DNA from: Akkermansia sp. N21116
GTDB lineage: Bacteria; Verrucomicrobiota; Verrucomicrobiia; Verrucomicrobiales; Akkermansiaceae
Direction of reading: 5' to 3'
Length of the DNA stretch: 64,000 nucleotides
NCBI RefSeq assembly: GCF_029854705.2
Contig: NZ_CP139035.1
Location: 3,100,001-3,164,000, forward strand
Under the pieces are notes generated by a model. That model was given only the letters and a program-made list of their open reading frames with translations. It was not told where the DNA came from and did no database searches. A program made the position numbers and the translations under genes. Below are positions 18,882 to 27,188 of the stretch, in pieces (the first letter of the stretch is position 1; each line of letters starts with the position of its first letter).

Positions 18882-19868
18882 ATGAGAAAGTCGTTGCTGC
18901 AAATTTCGATCATTGCGGTTGCCTCCGTATTGCTGGTGTCCTGTGCCACAACGGATCCGGCAGAAGACAAGCCGGATAGCAAGGAGGCCCAATCCAAGGG
19001 ATTCCTCTCCCAATTGACGGAAGAAACACAGGGATTCAGCAATCCCGACGGATTCATGCCGCCGGGACTCATGAGCGGAGGGAACAGGAAGCAACTCAAG
19101 GAACTGGAGACCAAAAGCACGCAAGACCTTCTGACTCTCAAGGCAGATGAAGACATCATCTTCACCGACCCGGACAATCCCTATGCCGACATCAAGGAAT
19201 TGGATGAAGCGTTTTCCCTCCAAAGCGAACGTTCCAAACAATGGCAGCAAAGCTATTCCAAGGCTCTACGAGATGCCCGCCGTTCCGGCAAACCGATTCT
19301 CATCTGGTTCCATGACAGCAAATATAGCCCGGCCAGCCAGAAAATAAGTGCGGAATTGTTCAAATCCGATGCATTTGAGGACTGGGCCAAAGACAACCTG
19401 ATCCGCGTCTGCTACGACAAATCAGCCGAGTACGACACAACCACCCCCAACAAGGATCAGAACGTCATTATCGGCAATCTCGCTACCAAAAAGAAGGAAT
19501 ACGTCATGAGAGCCTTCTCCCATTATGGAGTAAAGGGAACTCCCAACGTTATTATTCTCACACCGGATGGACGCCAGGTCGCCTCTTGGAAGGGATATTC
19601 CGGAGGAAATTCCAAAAATGTCATGGACCGCATCCGCCAGGATGTTGAAACGGCCAACAAACAATTCTCCGATTTCAAAAAACATCTCAGCTCCGCCGGA
19701 TATCGTGATTGGACAGGCAAAAACGGCACCAAAATATTCGCTAAATTCGTCCGTTACGATCCCAAGAAAAACATGGTATGGCTTAAGGAATTCGACGGGA
19801 CCCAATTCAGTTCTTCTCTGAACCTGCTCAGTGACGAAGACCGGGCCTATGTCGATAAAAGACAATGA
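18882..19868 (+). CDS. Thioredoxin-fold lipoprotein with C-terminal SHD1-like domain
   Basis: About 328 residues from the ATG at 18882, chosen because it yields a lipoprotein signal with lipobox LVSC and Cys21; a longer frame from 18768 overlaps lepA and lacks such a signal. Residues ~130-260 look like the thioredoxin_7 fold (PILIWFHDSKYSPASQ, GVKGTPNVIILTPDG), but the CxxC redox pair is replaced by SPAS, so disulfide exchange is not expected. The last ~60 residues (YRDWTGKNGTKIFAKFV, VWLKEFDG, LSDEDRAYV) match the SHD1-type domain often found in Verrucomicrobia and Planctomycetes envelope proteins. It is probably a periplasm-facing scaffold or chaperone. It precedes a second small lipoprotein gene by 88 bases. 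Confidence 0.75.
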   Translation: MRKSLLQISIIAVASVLLVSCATTDPAEDKPDSKEAQSKGFLSQLTEETQGFSNPDGFMPPGLMSGGNRKQLKELETKSTQDLLTLKADEDIIFTDPDNPYADIKELDEAFSLQSERSKQWQQSYSKALRDARRSGKPILIWFHDSKYSPASQKISAELFKSDAFEDWAKDNLIRVCYDKSAEYDTTTPNKDQNVIIGNLATKKKEYVMRAFSHYGVKGTPNVIILTPDGRQVASWKGYSGGNSKNVMDRIRQDVETANKQFSDFKKHLSSAGYRDWTGKNGTKIFAKFVRYDPKKNMVWLKEFDGTQFSSSLNLLSDEDRAYVDKRQ

Positions 19869-19894
19869 TCTGACTCTTGTTCTATTGAACATTC

Positions 19895-19939
19895 TTCGTT
19901 CAGAACGAATCATATCCCATACCGGACATTCCAGTCCGG
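19895..19939. repeat. Palindrome and hairpin between two lipoprotein genes
   Basis: TTCGTTC (19895-19901) and GAACGAA (19903-19909) form an odd 15-base palindrome around a single A. A second hairpin pairs CCGGAC (19922-19927) with GTCCGG (19934-19939) 17 bases before the ATG at 19957. They could be an operator and an RNA hairpin affecting the downstream gene; no U tract follows. Confidence 0.35.
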
Positions 19940-19956
19940 GCAAACCAACTTCTATC

Positions 19957-20391
19957 ATGAAAATTACTTTCATCCCCATTTTGCTTCTGTCCGGCCTCTT
20001 GGTCGCATCCTGTTCGACAACTCCGCAAGAACGCATCGACGCCAACTTGCCGGCCTTCCAGAAACTAGCTCCACAAGAACAATCCCTCGTTCTTGCCGGG
20101 CAAATCTCTCTCGGTATGACTCCGGAAGCCGTCAAACTGGCCTGGGGAGATCCGGACTCCATTTCCCGCGGCAATTTGGACGGAATCCCCTCGGAACGAT
20201 GGATCTACCAGAAAGGCGGCAGCGGGTTCTCCTTCGGCGTCGGCGGAGGAGTCGGTCATTACCATAACGGATCCTCCATGATCGGTACGGGCATCGGTAC
20301 GACATTCCCCATCTCGACCATTCCTCCGAACACTTCCTACGTCCTCTTCAGCAAAGGCAAAGTAACGGCCTGGGAAGGTTCGGGGCACTGA
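19957..20391 (+). CDS. Small SmpA/BamE-like lipoprotein
   Basis: 144 residues from the ATG at 19957, giving MKITFIPILLLSGLLVASC with a lipobox VASC and Cys19; the longer frame from 19831 overlaps the previous gene and has no signal. After the lipid anchor comes LVLAGQISLGMTPEAVKLAWGDPD, the segment typical of SmpA/OmlA/BamE-type small lipoproteins, then a Gly/His/Ser-rich stretch and a short beta hairpin SYVLFSKGKVTAW. Classical BamE helps assemble outer-membrane proteins, but the resemblance here is limited to the core motif. It sits between the thioredoxin-fold lipoprotein and cysS on the same strand. Confidence 0.65.
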   Translation: MKITFIPILLLSGLLVASCSTTPQERIDANLPAFQKLAPQEQSLVLAGQISLGMTPEAVKLAWGDPDSISRGNLDGIPSERWIYQKGGSGFSFGVGGGVGHYHNGSSMIGTGIGTTFPISTIPPNTSYVLFSKGKVTAWEGSGH

Positions 20392-20470
20392 AAAAATACC
20401 TGCCCGAACATTTCCTCTGACGTGCTGGCGGCTTGACCGCCCGCCTGTTTTATTCTGCAATGGACAAACC

Positions 20471-21892
20471 ATGTTGCATCTTTACGACACGCAAAGCAGA
20501 ACCATCAGGGAATTGTCACCAATCGACGGCAAACGGTTCCGGTTTTACTGTTGCGGTCCGACGGTGTACGGCCCGGCCCATATTGGCAACTTCAGGACCT
20601 TTGTTCTTCAAGACGTCTTCCGCCGTGTCTTGGAGCTCGGCGGAGTCACGACCATGCATGTCCGCAATCTCACCGACGTAGACGACAAAACGATCCGGGA
20701 CTCTCAAAAAGCCGGTATGAGCCTGGCGGATTTCACTCAGGGATGGACGGACAAATTCCATGCCGATTGCGCAGCTCTGAACTGCCTTCCTCCCCATATC
20801 GAACCTTCCGCTGTCAGCCATATTCCGGAACAAATCCGCATGGTGGAAGACCTCATGACCAAGGGTCATGCCTACGCATCGGAAGATGGTTCCGTGTATT
20901 TCAAAATTTCCTCTTTCGGAGAATACGGCCAGCTTTCCCATCTCGACAAAAGGGAACTCGACTTGGGAAAAACCGCCAATGAACGTTCCAATGCCGACGA
21001 ATACGAAAAGGATTCCGTTGCGGACTTCGTCCTCTGGAAGGCCCGCCGCCCCGAAGACGGGCCGAACTACTGGCAATCGCCATGGGGAGAAGGTCGTCCG
21101 GGCTGGCATCTTGAATGCTCGGCGATGATCAACAAATACTTCGGTCCGGATTTCGACCTCCACTCCGGAGGAGTCGACCTCGTCTTCCCGCACCATGAAA
21201 ACGAAGTAGCGCAATCACGCTGTGCCTGCGGAGGCCATTTTGCCCGCAATTGGTTTCATATCACCCACTTGTTGGTTGACGGAGGCAAAATGTCCAAATC
21301 CCTGGGCAACATGTACACGCTGGAAGATCTCTCCCGTCTCGGACACATCCCGGAAGCCGTCCGCTATGTTCTGGCCGGAGGCTACTACCGCCGCCCTCTC
21401 AACTTTACGCTGGACTCCCTCAACGATGCTCGAGCCTCACTCGTCCGCCTCTCTAAATTCGACATGCAACTGGCCGAACGCTCCGGCAATGCAGCTATCC
21501 CGCCCTACAAGCAACTCTGCCGGAAAACGCCGGATCTCGGAGAATTCCAGGCAGCCTGGGACAGTCTCAATGACGATCTCAACACGCCCGAAGCACTCGG
21601 CCACGTGTACAGCGCCATCAAGCGCATCAATGTCCAGGAACTTTCACAGGAACAAGCCCATGCCGTCCGGATCGCCTTCCACTTCATCCTGTCCGCATTC
21701 GGCATCACGCCAGTAGCCAAGGAACAGTCACAGGAAGAAGCACCGGAAGATGTCAAAGCCCTGGCAGAACAACGCTGGATCGCCAAGCAGAACAAAGACT
21801 GGACTGCAGCCGATACCCTACGAGGCCAGGTCGCCGACCTGGGATGGACAATCAAAGACCGTAAAGACGGCTTCGACCTGATCCGCTCATAA
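20471..21892 (+). CDS. cysS: Cysteinyl-tRNA synthetase
   Basis: 473 residues, usual for bacterial CysRS. It charges tRNA-Cys with cysteine in the cytoplasm. The class I signature HIGH appears as GPAHIGNF near residue 34, a zinc site is formed by the Cys of YCCGPTVYG and later [21 protein letters not shown], and the KMSKS loop is [11 protein letters not shown]. The C-terminal DALR-type anticodon domain and the terminal [18 protein letters not shown] segment are complete. It begins 79 bases after the lipoprotein gene and is followed by an LptF/LptG permease. Confidence 0.98.
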   Translation: MLHLYDTQSRTIRELSPIDGKRFRFYCCGPTVYGPAHIGNFRTFVLQDVFRRVLELGGVTTMHVRNLTDVDDKTIRDSQKAGMSLADFTQGWTDKFHADCAALNCLPPHIEPSAVSHIPEQIRMVEDLMTKGHAYASEDGSVYFKISSFGEYGQLSHLDKRELDLGKTANERSNADEYEKDSVADFVLWKARRPEDGPNYWQSPWGEGRPGWHLECSAMINKYFGPDFDLHSGGVDLVFPHHENEVAQSRCACGGHFARNWFHITHLLVDGGKMSKSLGNMYTLEDLSRLGHIPEAVRYVLAGGYYRRPLNFTLDSLNDARASLVRLSKFDMQLAERSGNAAIPPYKQLCRKTPDLGEFQAAWDSLNDDLNTPEALGHVYSAIKRINVQELSQEQAHAVRIAFHFILSAFGITPVAKEQSQEEAPEDVKALAEQRWIAKQNKDWTAADTLRGQVADLGWTIKDRKDGFDLIRS

Positions 21893-21973
21893 CCACGCTT
21901 ACCGCAAACCGGACGGACATTCGGAAGAATGCGAGCCCGGTAATCTCCACACAGGAACACAGGCCGTCTCTTC

Positions 21974-23065
21974 ATGAAAATTCTGGATCGTTATATCGCC
22001 AGGCAAATTCTGGGAGTCACCCTCATCGGGGTTATGGCCCTCAGTGCCCTGCTTTTGCTTGGCAACCTGTTCAAGGAATTACGGCCGCTCCTGCTGGACA
22101 GCGGGGCTCCGACCAGCATCGTCGTGGAATTCATCTTCCAGGTCATCCCCTTCTCCCTGATGTTTTCCATCCCGTGGGGATTCCTCACGGCTGTCCTGCT
22201 CGTATACGGCAGGCTGGCTGCCGACAACGAACTGACTTCCATGCGCATGGCGGGACAAAGTCTCCTCCGTCTCAGCGCTCCGGCCATCGTCATCGCTTGC
22301 ATTCTCTCCGCCTTTTGTTACTGGGTCAACATCGACATCTCCCCCAAAGCCAAACAGGCTATCACTGAAATCATCGTCAAAGCTGCTGCCATCGATCCCA
22401 AGGGACTTCTGAACGAAGGCCAGGCCATTACTAAATTCGACGATCAGGAAATCTACATCGACAAACGCCAAGGAGACACCATCTACGGCATGCACGTTTA
22501 CCAGCACGATGATGCAACCGGTAAATCCAAAGCCATGCATGCAAAAAAAGTCGATGTCGACTTCGATGATCAAGAGAAGATTCTCCACTTCATCTTGCAC
22601 AATACCTTTGTGGAAATGTCCCAACCGAACGGCAAAAGCCAAGTCATGCTCGTCGAACGCATGCCGTGGATGATTCGCGTCAACCAGATCAAGTCCCGTA
22701 AAATACGAGCCAACAGATTCACCAATGATGAAATCCATGAGGCGCTAGAGACGCCCGGCTACCTGAATGAACGCCAGAAGCTGGAGTTTGAAACGGAACT
22801 CCCGCGGAGGGCATCGTTCTCCATGGCCTGTATCGTCTTCGCTTTGATCGGCGTCCCGCTGGCCATCAGCGCCCGCCGCAGAGATACCTCGACGGGATTC
22901 GTCCTGGGCATTATCATTGCCGCCTTGTACTTTGTTGCACTCGTTTTCGCCGACCTTTCAAGAAAAACGCCCGGTCCCCTGCCCTACATCCTGCTGTGGA
23001 CACCCAACATCATCGGTTTTGCCGTCGCTTGGTACCTTCACAGGAAAGCACTCAACAGGGGCTGA
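21974..23065 (+). CDS. LptF/LptG-family permease (YjgP/YjgQ)
   Basis: 363 residues with three N-terminal and three C-terminal transmembrane segments flanking a periplasmic jellyroll domain (about residues 125-265), the layout of the lipopolysaccharide-export permeases. MKILDRYIARQILG at the start and ASFSMACIVFALIGVPLAI near the C-terminus are typical. It would work with LptB2 to extract LPS from the inner membrane and hand it to LptC/LptA. Only one permease is present here, so it is not possible to say whether it is LptF or LptG; the partner must be elsewhere. Confidence 0.88.
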   Translation: MKILDRYIARQILGVTLIGVMALSALLLLGNLFKELRPLLLDSGAPTSIVVEFIFQVIPFSLMFSIPWGFLTAVLLVYGRLAADNELTSMRMAGQSLLRLSAPAIVIACILSAFCYWVNIDISPKAKQAITEIIVKAAAIDPKGLLNEGQAITKFDDQEIYIDKRQGDTIYGMHVYQHDDATGKSKAMHAKKVDVDFDDQEKILHFILHNTFVEMSQPNGKSQVMLVERMPWMIRVNQIKSRKIRANRFTNDEIHEALETPGYLNERQKLEFETELPRRASFSMACIVFALIGVPLAISARRRDTSTGFVLGIIIAALYFVALVFADLSRKTPGPLPYILLWTPNIIGFAVAWYLHRKALNRG

Positions 23066-23132
23066 CGCATGCCTCAGGGAAAACCACGGGAAAAGGCTTT
23101 CCCGGTCAACGGATTTGGTGCATGATGTCTTT

Positions 23133-24542
23133 ATGCGCGACATCCCCACCATTGCTATCGTCGGAAGACCCAATGTAGGCAAATCCGCCCTCTTCAACAG
23201 GATGGTCGGACGACGCATCGCCATCGTCCATGACGAACCAGGCGTTACGCGAGACCGTCTCAGCGCCCCCTGCACCATCACCGACTATGCCTGCGAAGTC
23301 GTAGATACCGGAGGGATTGGTGCCACGCTCAACGATACCTTTGCCGATGCCGTCGCCGCGGAAGCGGACATTGCCATGCAGACAGCCAATCTGATCCTCT
23401 TTGTCCTCGACAGCCGTGATCACGTCACTCCCATCGATCTTTCTATCGCCGCCCAGCTGCACAAGTCGCAAGTTCCCGTCATCATGATCCTCAACAAAGC
23501 GGATCATGAAACCCAGGAACTCAATATCGGCGAATTCGCCGGCCTCGGCATCGAAGAGCACGTTTTCGTCTCCTCCGCCCATGGAAGGGGCTTCCAAAAA
23601 CTGGCGGAACTTCTCGACACCAGACTAAAAGCCATAGGCGCCCCCACCCGCGAAGAAATCGAAGCTGCCGTCCCTCAGGAGGATGAAGAAGAGCAAAACG
23701 GCGAACGCCCCGTCAAAGTAGCCGTCGTAGGACGCCCCAATGCCGGTAAATCCTCCCTCATCAATGCCATCCTCAACGACAAGCGAACGATCGTCTCGGA
23801 CATAGCCGGTACCACGCGCGATGCCATCGATATCCCCTACACCCACGGGGACAAACCCTACATGCTCATCGACACGGCAGGCATGCGTCCTCGCTCCAAA
23901 AGAGATACCTCCGTCGAGGTCTTTTCCGCCATGCGCAGCGAAAAAGCCATCCGTCGTTCGGATATCTGCCTTCTGGTCATCGACATCGCTCTGGGAATCA
24001 CCCAGCAGGATCGCCGCATCGCCGGAATCATCGCCGAAGAAGGCAAGCCCTGTATCATCGTCGTCAATAAATTCGACCTCTACCATCCCACCGCTCCTTT
24101 CAAAGCCAGACGAGAAGAAGCCAAGGAACATATCCGGACCGAGCTTTTCTTCCTGGACTACGCGCCCTTCGTTACAGTCTCCGCCCTGAAAGGCAATGGC
24201 ATCGACGACATTTTCCGCCAGATCGACACCATTCGAGAAATCGCCCAGAACTACCCCTCCACCGGCAAGCTCAACCGCATCCTGCAAAAAGCCATGGAGA
24301 GCAATCCTCCCAAAGTTGCCAAATCCGGACACAAGCGCCTGCGTCTCTACTATGCTACAGCAGCAGTCGATCCCAAATACGACATCATTCCCGTCCCGAA
24401 GTACGTCCTGTTCGTCAACGACAAGAACCTCCTCACGGACAGCTACTCTCAATATCTGCGCAACGCTCTCCGCCAGAGCACACCCGGTTTAGGCATCCCA
24501 ATCCTCTTCTCTCCGCGTTCACGCATCAGAACCTCCGATTGA
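23133..24542 (+). CDS. der: Ribosome-assembly GTPase Der (EngA)
   Basis: 469 residues from the ATG at 23133, beginning MRDIPTIAIVGRPNVGKS; a much longer in-frame extension reaching into the permease gene is not credible. Two tandem GTPase domains are visible: GRPNVGKSALFN with NKADHE, and GRPNAGKSSLIN with DTAGMRPRSKRD and NKFD, followed by the KH-like C-terminal domain (KRLRLYYATAAVD, PKYVLFVND). Der is needed for maturation of the 50S subunit. An acidic linker EDEEEQNGERP joins the two domains. The gene starts 67 bases after the permease. Confidence 0.97.
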   Translation: MRDIPTIAIVGRPNVGKSALFNRMVGRRIAIVHDEPGVTRDRLSAPCTITDYACEVVDTGGIGATLNDTFADAVAAEADIAMQTANLILFVLDSRDHVTPIDLSIAAQLHKSQVPVIMILNKADHETQELNIGEFAGLGIEEHVFVSSAHGRGFQKLAELLDTRLKAIGAPTREEIEAAVPQEDEEEQNGERPVKVAVVGRPNAGKSSLINAILNDKRTIVSDIAGTTRDAIDIPYTHGDKPYMLIDTAGMRPRSKRDTSVEVFSAMRSEKAIRRSDICLLVIDIALGITQQDRRIAGIIAEEGKPCIIVVNKFDLYHPTAPFKARREEAKEHIRTELFFLDYAPFVTVSALKGNGIDDIFRQIDTIREIAQNYPSTGKLNRILQKAMESNPPKVAKSGHKRLRLYYATAAVDPKYDIIPVPKYVLFVNDKNLLTDSYSQYLRNALRQSTPGLGIPILFSPRSRIRTSD

Positions 24543-24579
24543 CACGAACAGTTGGAAACCACACCTCCTCTCCGACATC

Positions 24580-25560
24580 ATGCTTCTGGATGTCCGCCAT
24601 CTCACAACACATTTCCGCACGAGAGCCGGTATCGTCCGCGCCGTCGAAGATGTGTCGTTTACCCTTAATCCCGGAGAAACACTGGGGATCGTCGGGGAAT
24701 CCGGATCCGGCAAATCCGTTACCTGCTACTCGCTAATGAGGCTCATCCCCATGCCTCCCGGAAAAATAGAATCCGGTCAGGCCCTCTTTAACGGAACTGA
24801 TCTGCTTCATTGTACAGAAGCAGTGATGCGCCGCATCCGGGGCAAACGCATTTCCATGATCTTCCAGGATCCGATGACATCGCTCAATCCTTATCTGCGC
24901 ATTGGAGAACAGGTTGCGGAACCCCTTGTCATTCACGAAAAGATGTCTCGGAAACAAGCTCTGAGCCGAGCCATTGAAGAATTGGCTCTCGTCGGCATCC
25001 CTGATCCGGAACAGAGGGCAATGGCCTATCCGCACGAATTTTCCGGAGGCATGCGCCAGCGCGTGATGATTGCCATGGCCTTAATCACCCGACCGGAAAT
25101 CCTCATCGCCGACGAACCTACGACCGCCCTTGATGTCACCGTCCAAAAACAGGTGCTGGACCTCATCAAACAGCGCCAGCAGGAACTCGGCACAGCCGTC
25201 ATTCTCATCACGCACGACCTCGGCGTTGTTCGCCAGTATGCGGATCGTATCAACGTCATGTATGCCGGAGGCCTCGTTGAGAGCGCCCCAGCAGGCGATC
25301 TCCTCCTCCATCCAAGGCACGCGTACACCCGTGCCCTCCTCCGTTCCATCCCCGGCATGCAGTCCAAGGGCACTCCTTTGTACACGATTCCCGGCCTCCC
25401 TCCTAACTTGATATCCCCTCCGTCCGGCTGTACTTTCCGCCCCAGAAACACGCTGGGCACTCCGGAGCTCTGCCTCAGAGACCGCATCCCGGAACTCATC
25501 GAAATCCAACCCGGCCACTGGGTGCGCAATTGTCCCGGCTGCCTGGCTGATGCTCCCTGA
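24580..25560 (+). CDS. Peptide/nickel ABC transporter ATP-binding protein (OppD/DppD type)
   Basis: 326 residues. Walker A is GESGSGKS, the Q-loop [10 protein letters not shown], the ABC signature [12 protein letters not shown], Walker [13 protein letters not shown] and the switch histidine ILITHDLG. The C-terminal ~60 residues form the oligopeptide/dipeptide extension ([19 protein letters not shown] and later conserved Cys residues) that may bind an iron-sulfur cluster. It would power uptake of peptides or metal chelates across the inner membrane with permeases of the DppB/C type and a second ATPase, none of which is in the window, so this is a lone subunit gene at the end of the housekeeping run. 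Confidence 0.92.
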   Translation: MLLDVRHLTTHFRTRAGIVRAVEDVSFTLNPGETLGIVGESGSGKSVTCYSLMRLIPMPPGKIESGQALFNGTDLLHCTEAVMRRIRGKRISMIFQDPMTSLNPYLRIGEQVAEPLVIHEKMSRKQALSRAIEELALVGIPDPEQRAMAYPHEFSGGMRQRVMIAMALITRPEILIADEPTTALDVTVQKQVLDLIKQRQQELGTAVILITHDLGVVRQYADRINVMYAGGLVESAPAGDLLLHPRHAYTRALLRSIPGMQSKGTPLYTIPGLPPNLISPPSGCTFRPRNTLGTPELCLRDRIPELIEIQPGHWVRNCPGCLADAP

Positions 25561-25608
25561 TCCCGCCGTCTTCCGATTAATAGGTTTCGAATTCTTACCC
25601 ATTTTTTT

Positions 25609-25636
25609 TTGACTTGGGAATGGAAGTAATTACTAT
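25609..25636 (+). promoter_or_regulatory. Candidate promoter of the sulfatase gene
   Basis: TTGACT (25609-25614) and TACTAT (25631-25636) are spaced by 16 bases and lie just downstream of a T-rich stretch. The start would fall about 23 bases before the sulfatase ATG. Confidence 0.45.
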
Positions 25637-25665
25637 GAGTTAGTTTTAATTTTTTCTTCCTTCCC

Positions 25666-27162
25666 ATGAAAATTCCAATTTTTTTCGTTGCGGCGGCGTA
25701 CGCCTTATGCTGCTTTGCCAGTCAGGGGGCCAAACCCAATATCGTGCTCATCAATGCCGATGACCTGGGATGGGCGGAAGTCGGTTGCTACGGGCAGAAA
25801 AAGATCAAAACGCCCCATATTGACAAGCTTGCCGCCCAAGGGCAGAAATGGACTTATTTCTACTCCGGAGCTCCCGTATGCTCTCCATCCCGCAACGTTC
25901 TGATGACCGGACGCCACACCGGAGTCAATGACGTTCAGGACTTGAAACGCGTCGATCCGGGAGAAAGCTGGGACGATCTGCGTGCCGGAGACTGGCCTAT
26001 AGCCAAAGACGCCTACACCCTTCCCGAAGCCTTGAAAAAGGCCGGATATGCTACGGCCATTTTTGGAAAATGGGGCATTGGAGAATTCGGGACAACAGGT
26101 GCTCCGGACAAGCACGGAGTCGACCGCTTCTACGGCTACACCGACCAGAAAGCCTGCCACTCCTACTACCCTCCCTTCATCTGGGACGACGGGGAAAAAG
26201 TCGCTCTGAACAAAAAAAATCCTCCCGCCACAATTGGTCATATTTTCGGTCCCCTCCCCAAGGGAGAAATCAACGCGGACGACTACCGGGGCGAGATTCA
26301 TTCCTCTGATTTGATCGCAGATAAGATGCTCGAATTCGTCAAGGCCCGCTCCGATCACAAGCAACCCTTTTTCCTCTACTACGCCCCACTGGAACCGCAT
26401 GTTCCGTTGCAGCCCACGCAAAAATGGATCGACGAATACCCGACGAAATGGGATCCCACTCCTTTCCGTGGAGGTACGGGTTACCTGCCTCATCCCCGCC
26501 CCAAGGCGGCCTATGCCGCCATGATCTCCCAGATGGACCACAATGTCGGGCGTCTGCTGGATACCTTGAAGGCTTGCGGACTGGAAAACAACACCATCGT
26601 CATCTTCACCAGCGATAACGGCACTACGCACGATGTCGGAGGCGTCGACCACAAATTCTTTAATTCGGTGGCCGGATTGCGTGGTTTGAAAGGCCAACTC
26701 TATGAAGGCGGCATCCGCGTACCCGGAATCATCAAATGGCCGGGAAAGGTGACACCCGGTACAATCATCGACCAGCCGGCCTACCACGCCGACATCATGC
26801 CGACACTCTGCGCCATCGTCGGAGCAAAACCCGGTAAACCGTTGGGGACCGATCTCACCCCCGTCATTCTCGGCAAGAAAAAATCCCTCCCCAACCGTAA
26901 CCCCATGGTCTGGGCCGGAGGCGGATATGGCGGACAGGTTGCCGTACGCCTCGGAGACATGAAAATCGTCCGGCGCAACCTTTTCCCCAAGAAAAAACCG
27001 AATAATTGGGAAGTCTATGACATCTCCAAGGATCCTTTCGAAAAAAATAATCTTGCAGCCCAGCACCGCGACTTGATCGACAAGGCCATTGCCATTCTGG
27101 ACCGGGAATACCGCCCCTCACCCGGTTTCCCCTCCCTCCAATACAAGGCAAAAGAATCCTGA
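25666..27162 (+). CDS. Exported cysteine-type sulfatase (S1 family)
   Basis: 498 residues with a signal peptide cleaved around FASQGAKPN. It belongs to the alkaline-phosphatase-like formylglycine sulfatases: calcium ligands in [16 protein letters not shown], the modification motif CSPSR with Cys72 to be converted to formylglycine, [15 protein letters not shown], and [14 protein letters not shown] near the C-terminal metal site. It removes sulfate esters from glycans in the periplasm or outside. The substrate cannot be told from the motif, but convergence with a GH20 hexosaminidase and a GH2 enzyme suggests sulfated mucin or glycosaminoglycan chains. A formylglycine-generating enzyme is required and is not in the window. 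Only 21 bases separate its stop from the end of the GH20 gene. Confidence 0.9.
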   Translation: MKIPIFFVAAAYALCCFASQGAKPNIVLINADDLGWAEVGCYGQKKIKTPHIDKLAAQGQKWTYFYSGAPVCSPSRNVLMTGRHTGVNDVQDLKRVDPGESWDDLRAGDWPIAKDAYTLPEALKKAGYATAIFGKWGIGEFGTTGAPDKHGVDRFYGYTDQKACHSYYPPFIWDDGEKVALNKKNPPATIGHIFGPLPKGEINADDYRGEIHSSDLIADKMLEFVKARSDHKQPFFLYYAPLEPHVPLQPTQKWIDEYPTKWDPTPFRGGTGYLPHPRPKAAYAAMISQMDHNVGRLLDTLKACGLENNTIVIFTSDNGTTHDVGGVDHKFFNSVAGLRGLKGQLYEGGIRVPGIIKWPGKVTPGTIIDQPAYHADIMPTLCAIVGAKPGKPLGTDLTPVILGKKKSLPNRNPMVWAGGGYGGQVAVRLGDMKIVRRNLFPKKKPNNWEVYDISKDPFEKNNLAAQHRDLIDKAIAILDREYRPSPGFPSLQYKAKES

Positions 27163-27188
27163 GCTTTTCCGCCTTATCCGGGCTCAGG
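27158..27188. terminator. Weak bidirectional hairpin across two convergent gene ends
   Basis: CCTGAGC (27158-27164) pairs with GCTCAGG (27182-27188), spanning both the sulfatase and the GH20 stop regions. The 17-base loop and absence of long U tracts make it a weak terminator candidate, supported mainly by its position. Confidence 0.3.

Noticed and set aside
22917-23132. N-terminal extension of Der reaching into the LptF/G-type gene
   Set aside because: The extra residues are antagonistic in composition to Der, and the conserved protein begins at MRDIPTIAIVGRPN.
25705-27066. 453-codon minus-strand frame opposite the sulfatase
   Set aside because: Antisense shadow of a gene with a full set of sulfatase motifs; no domain of its own.
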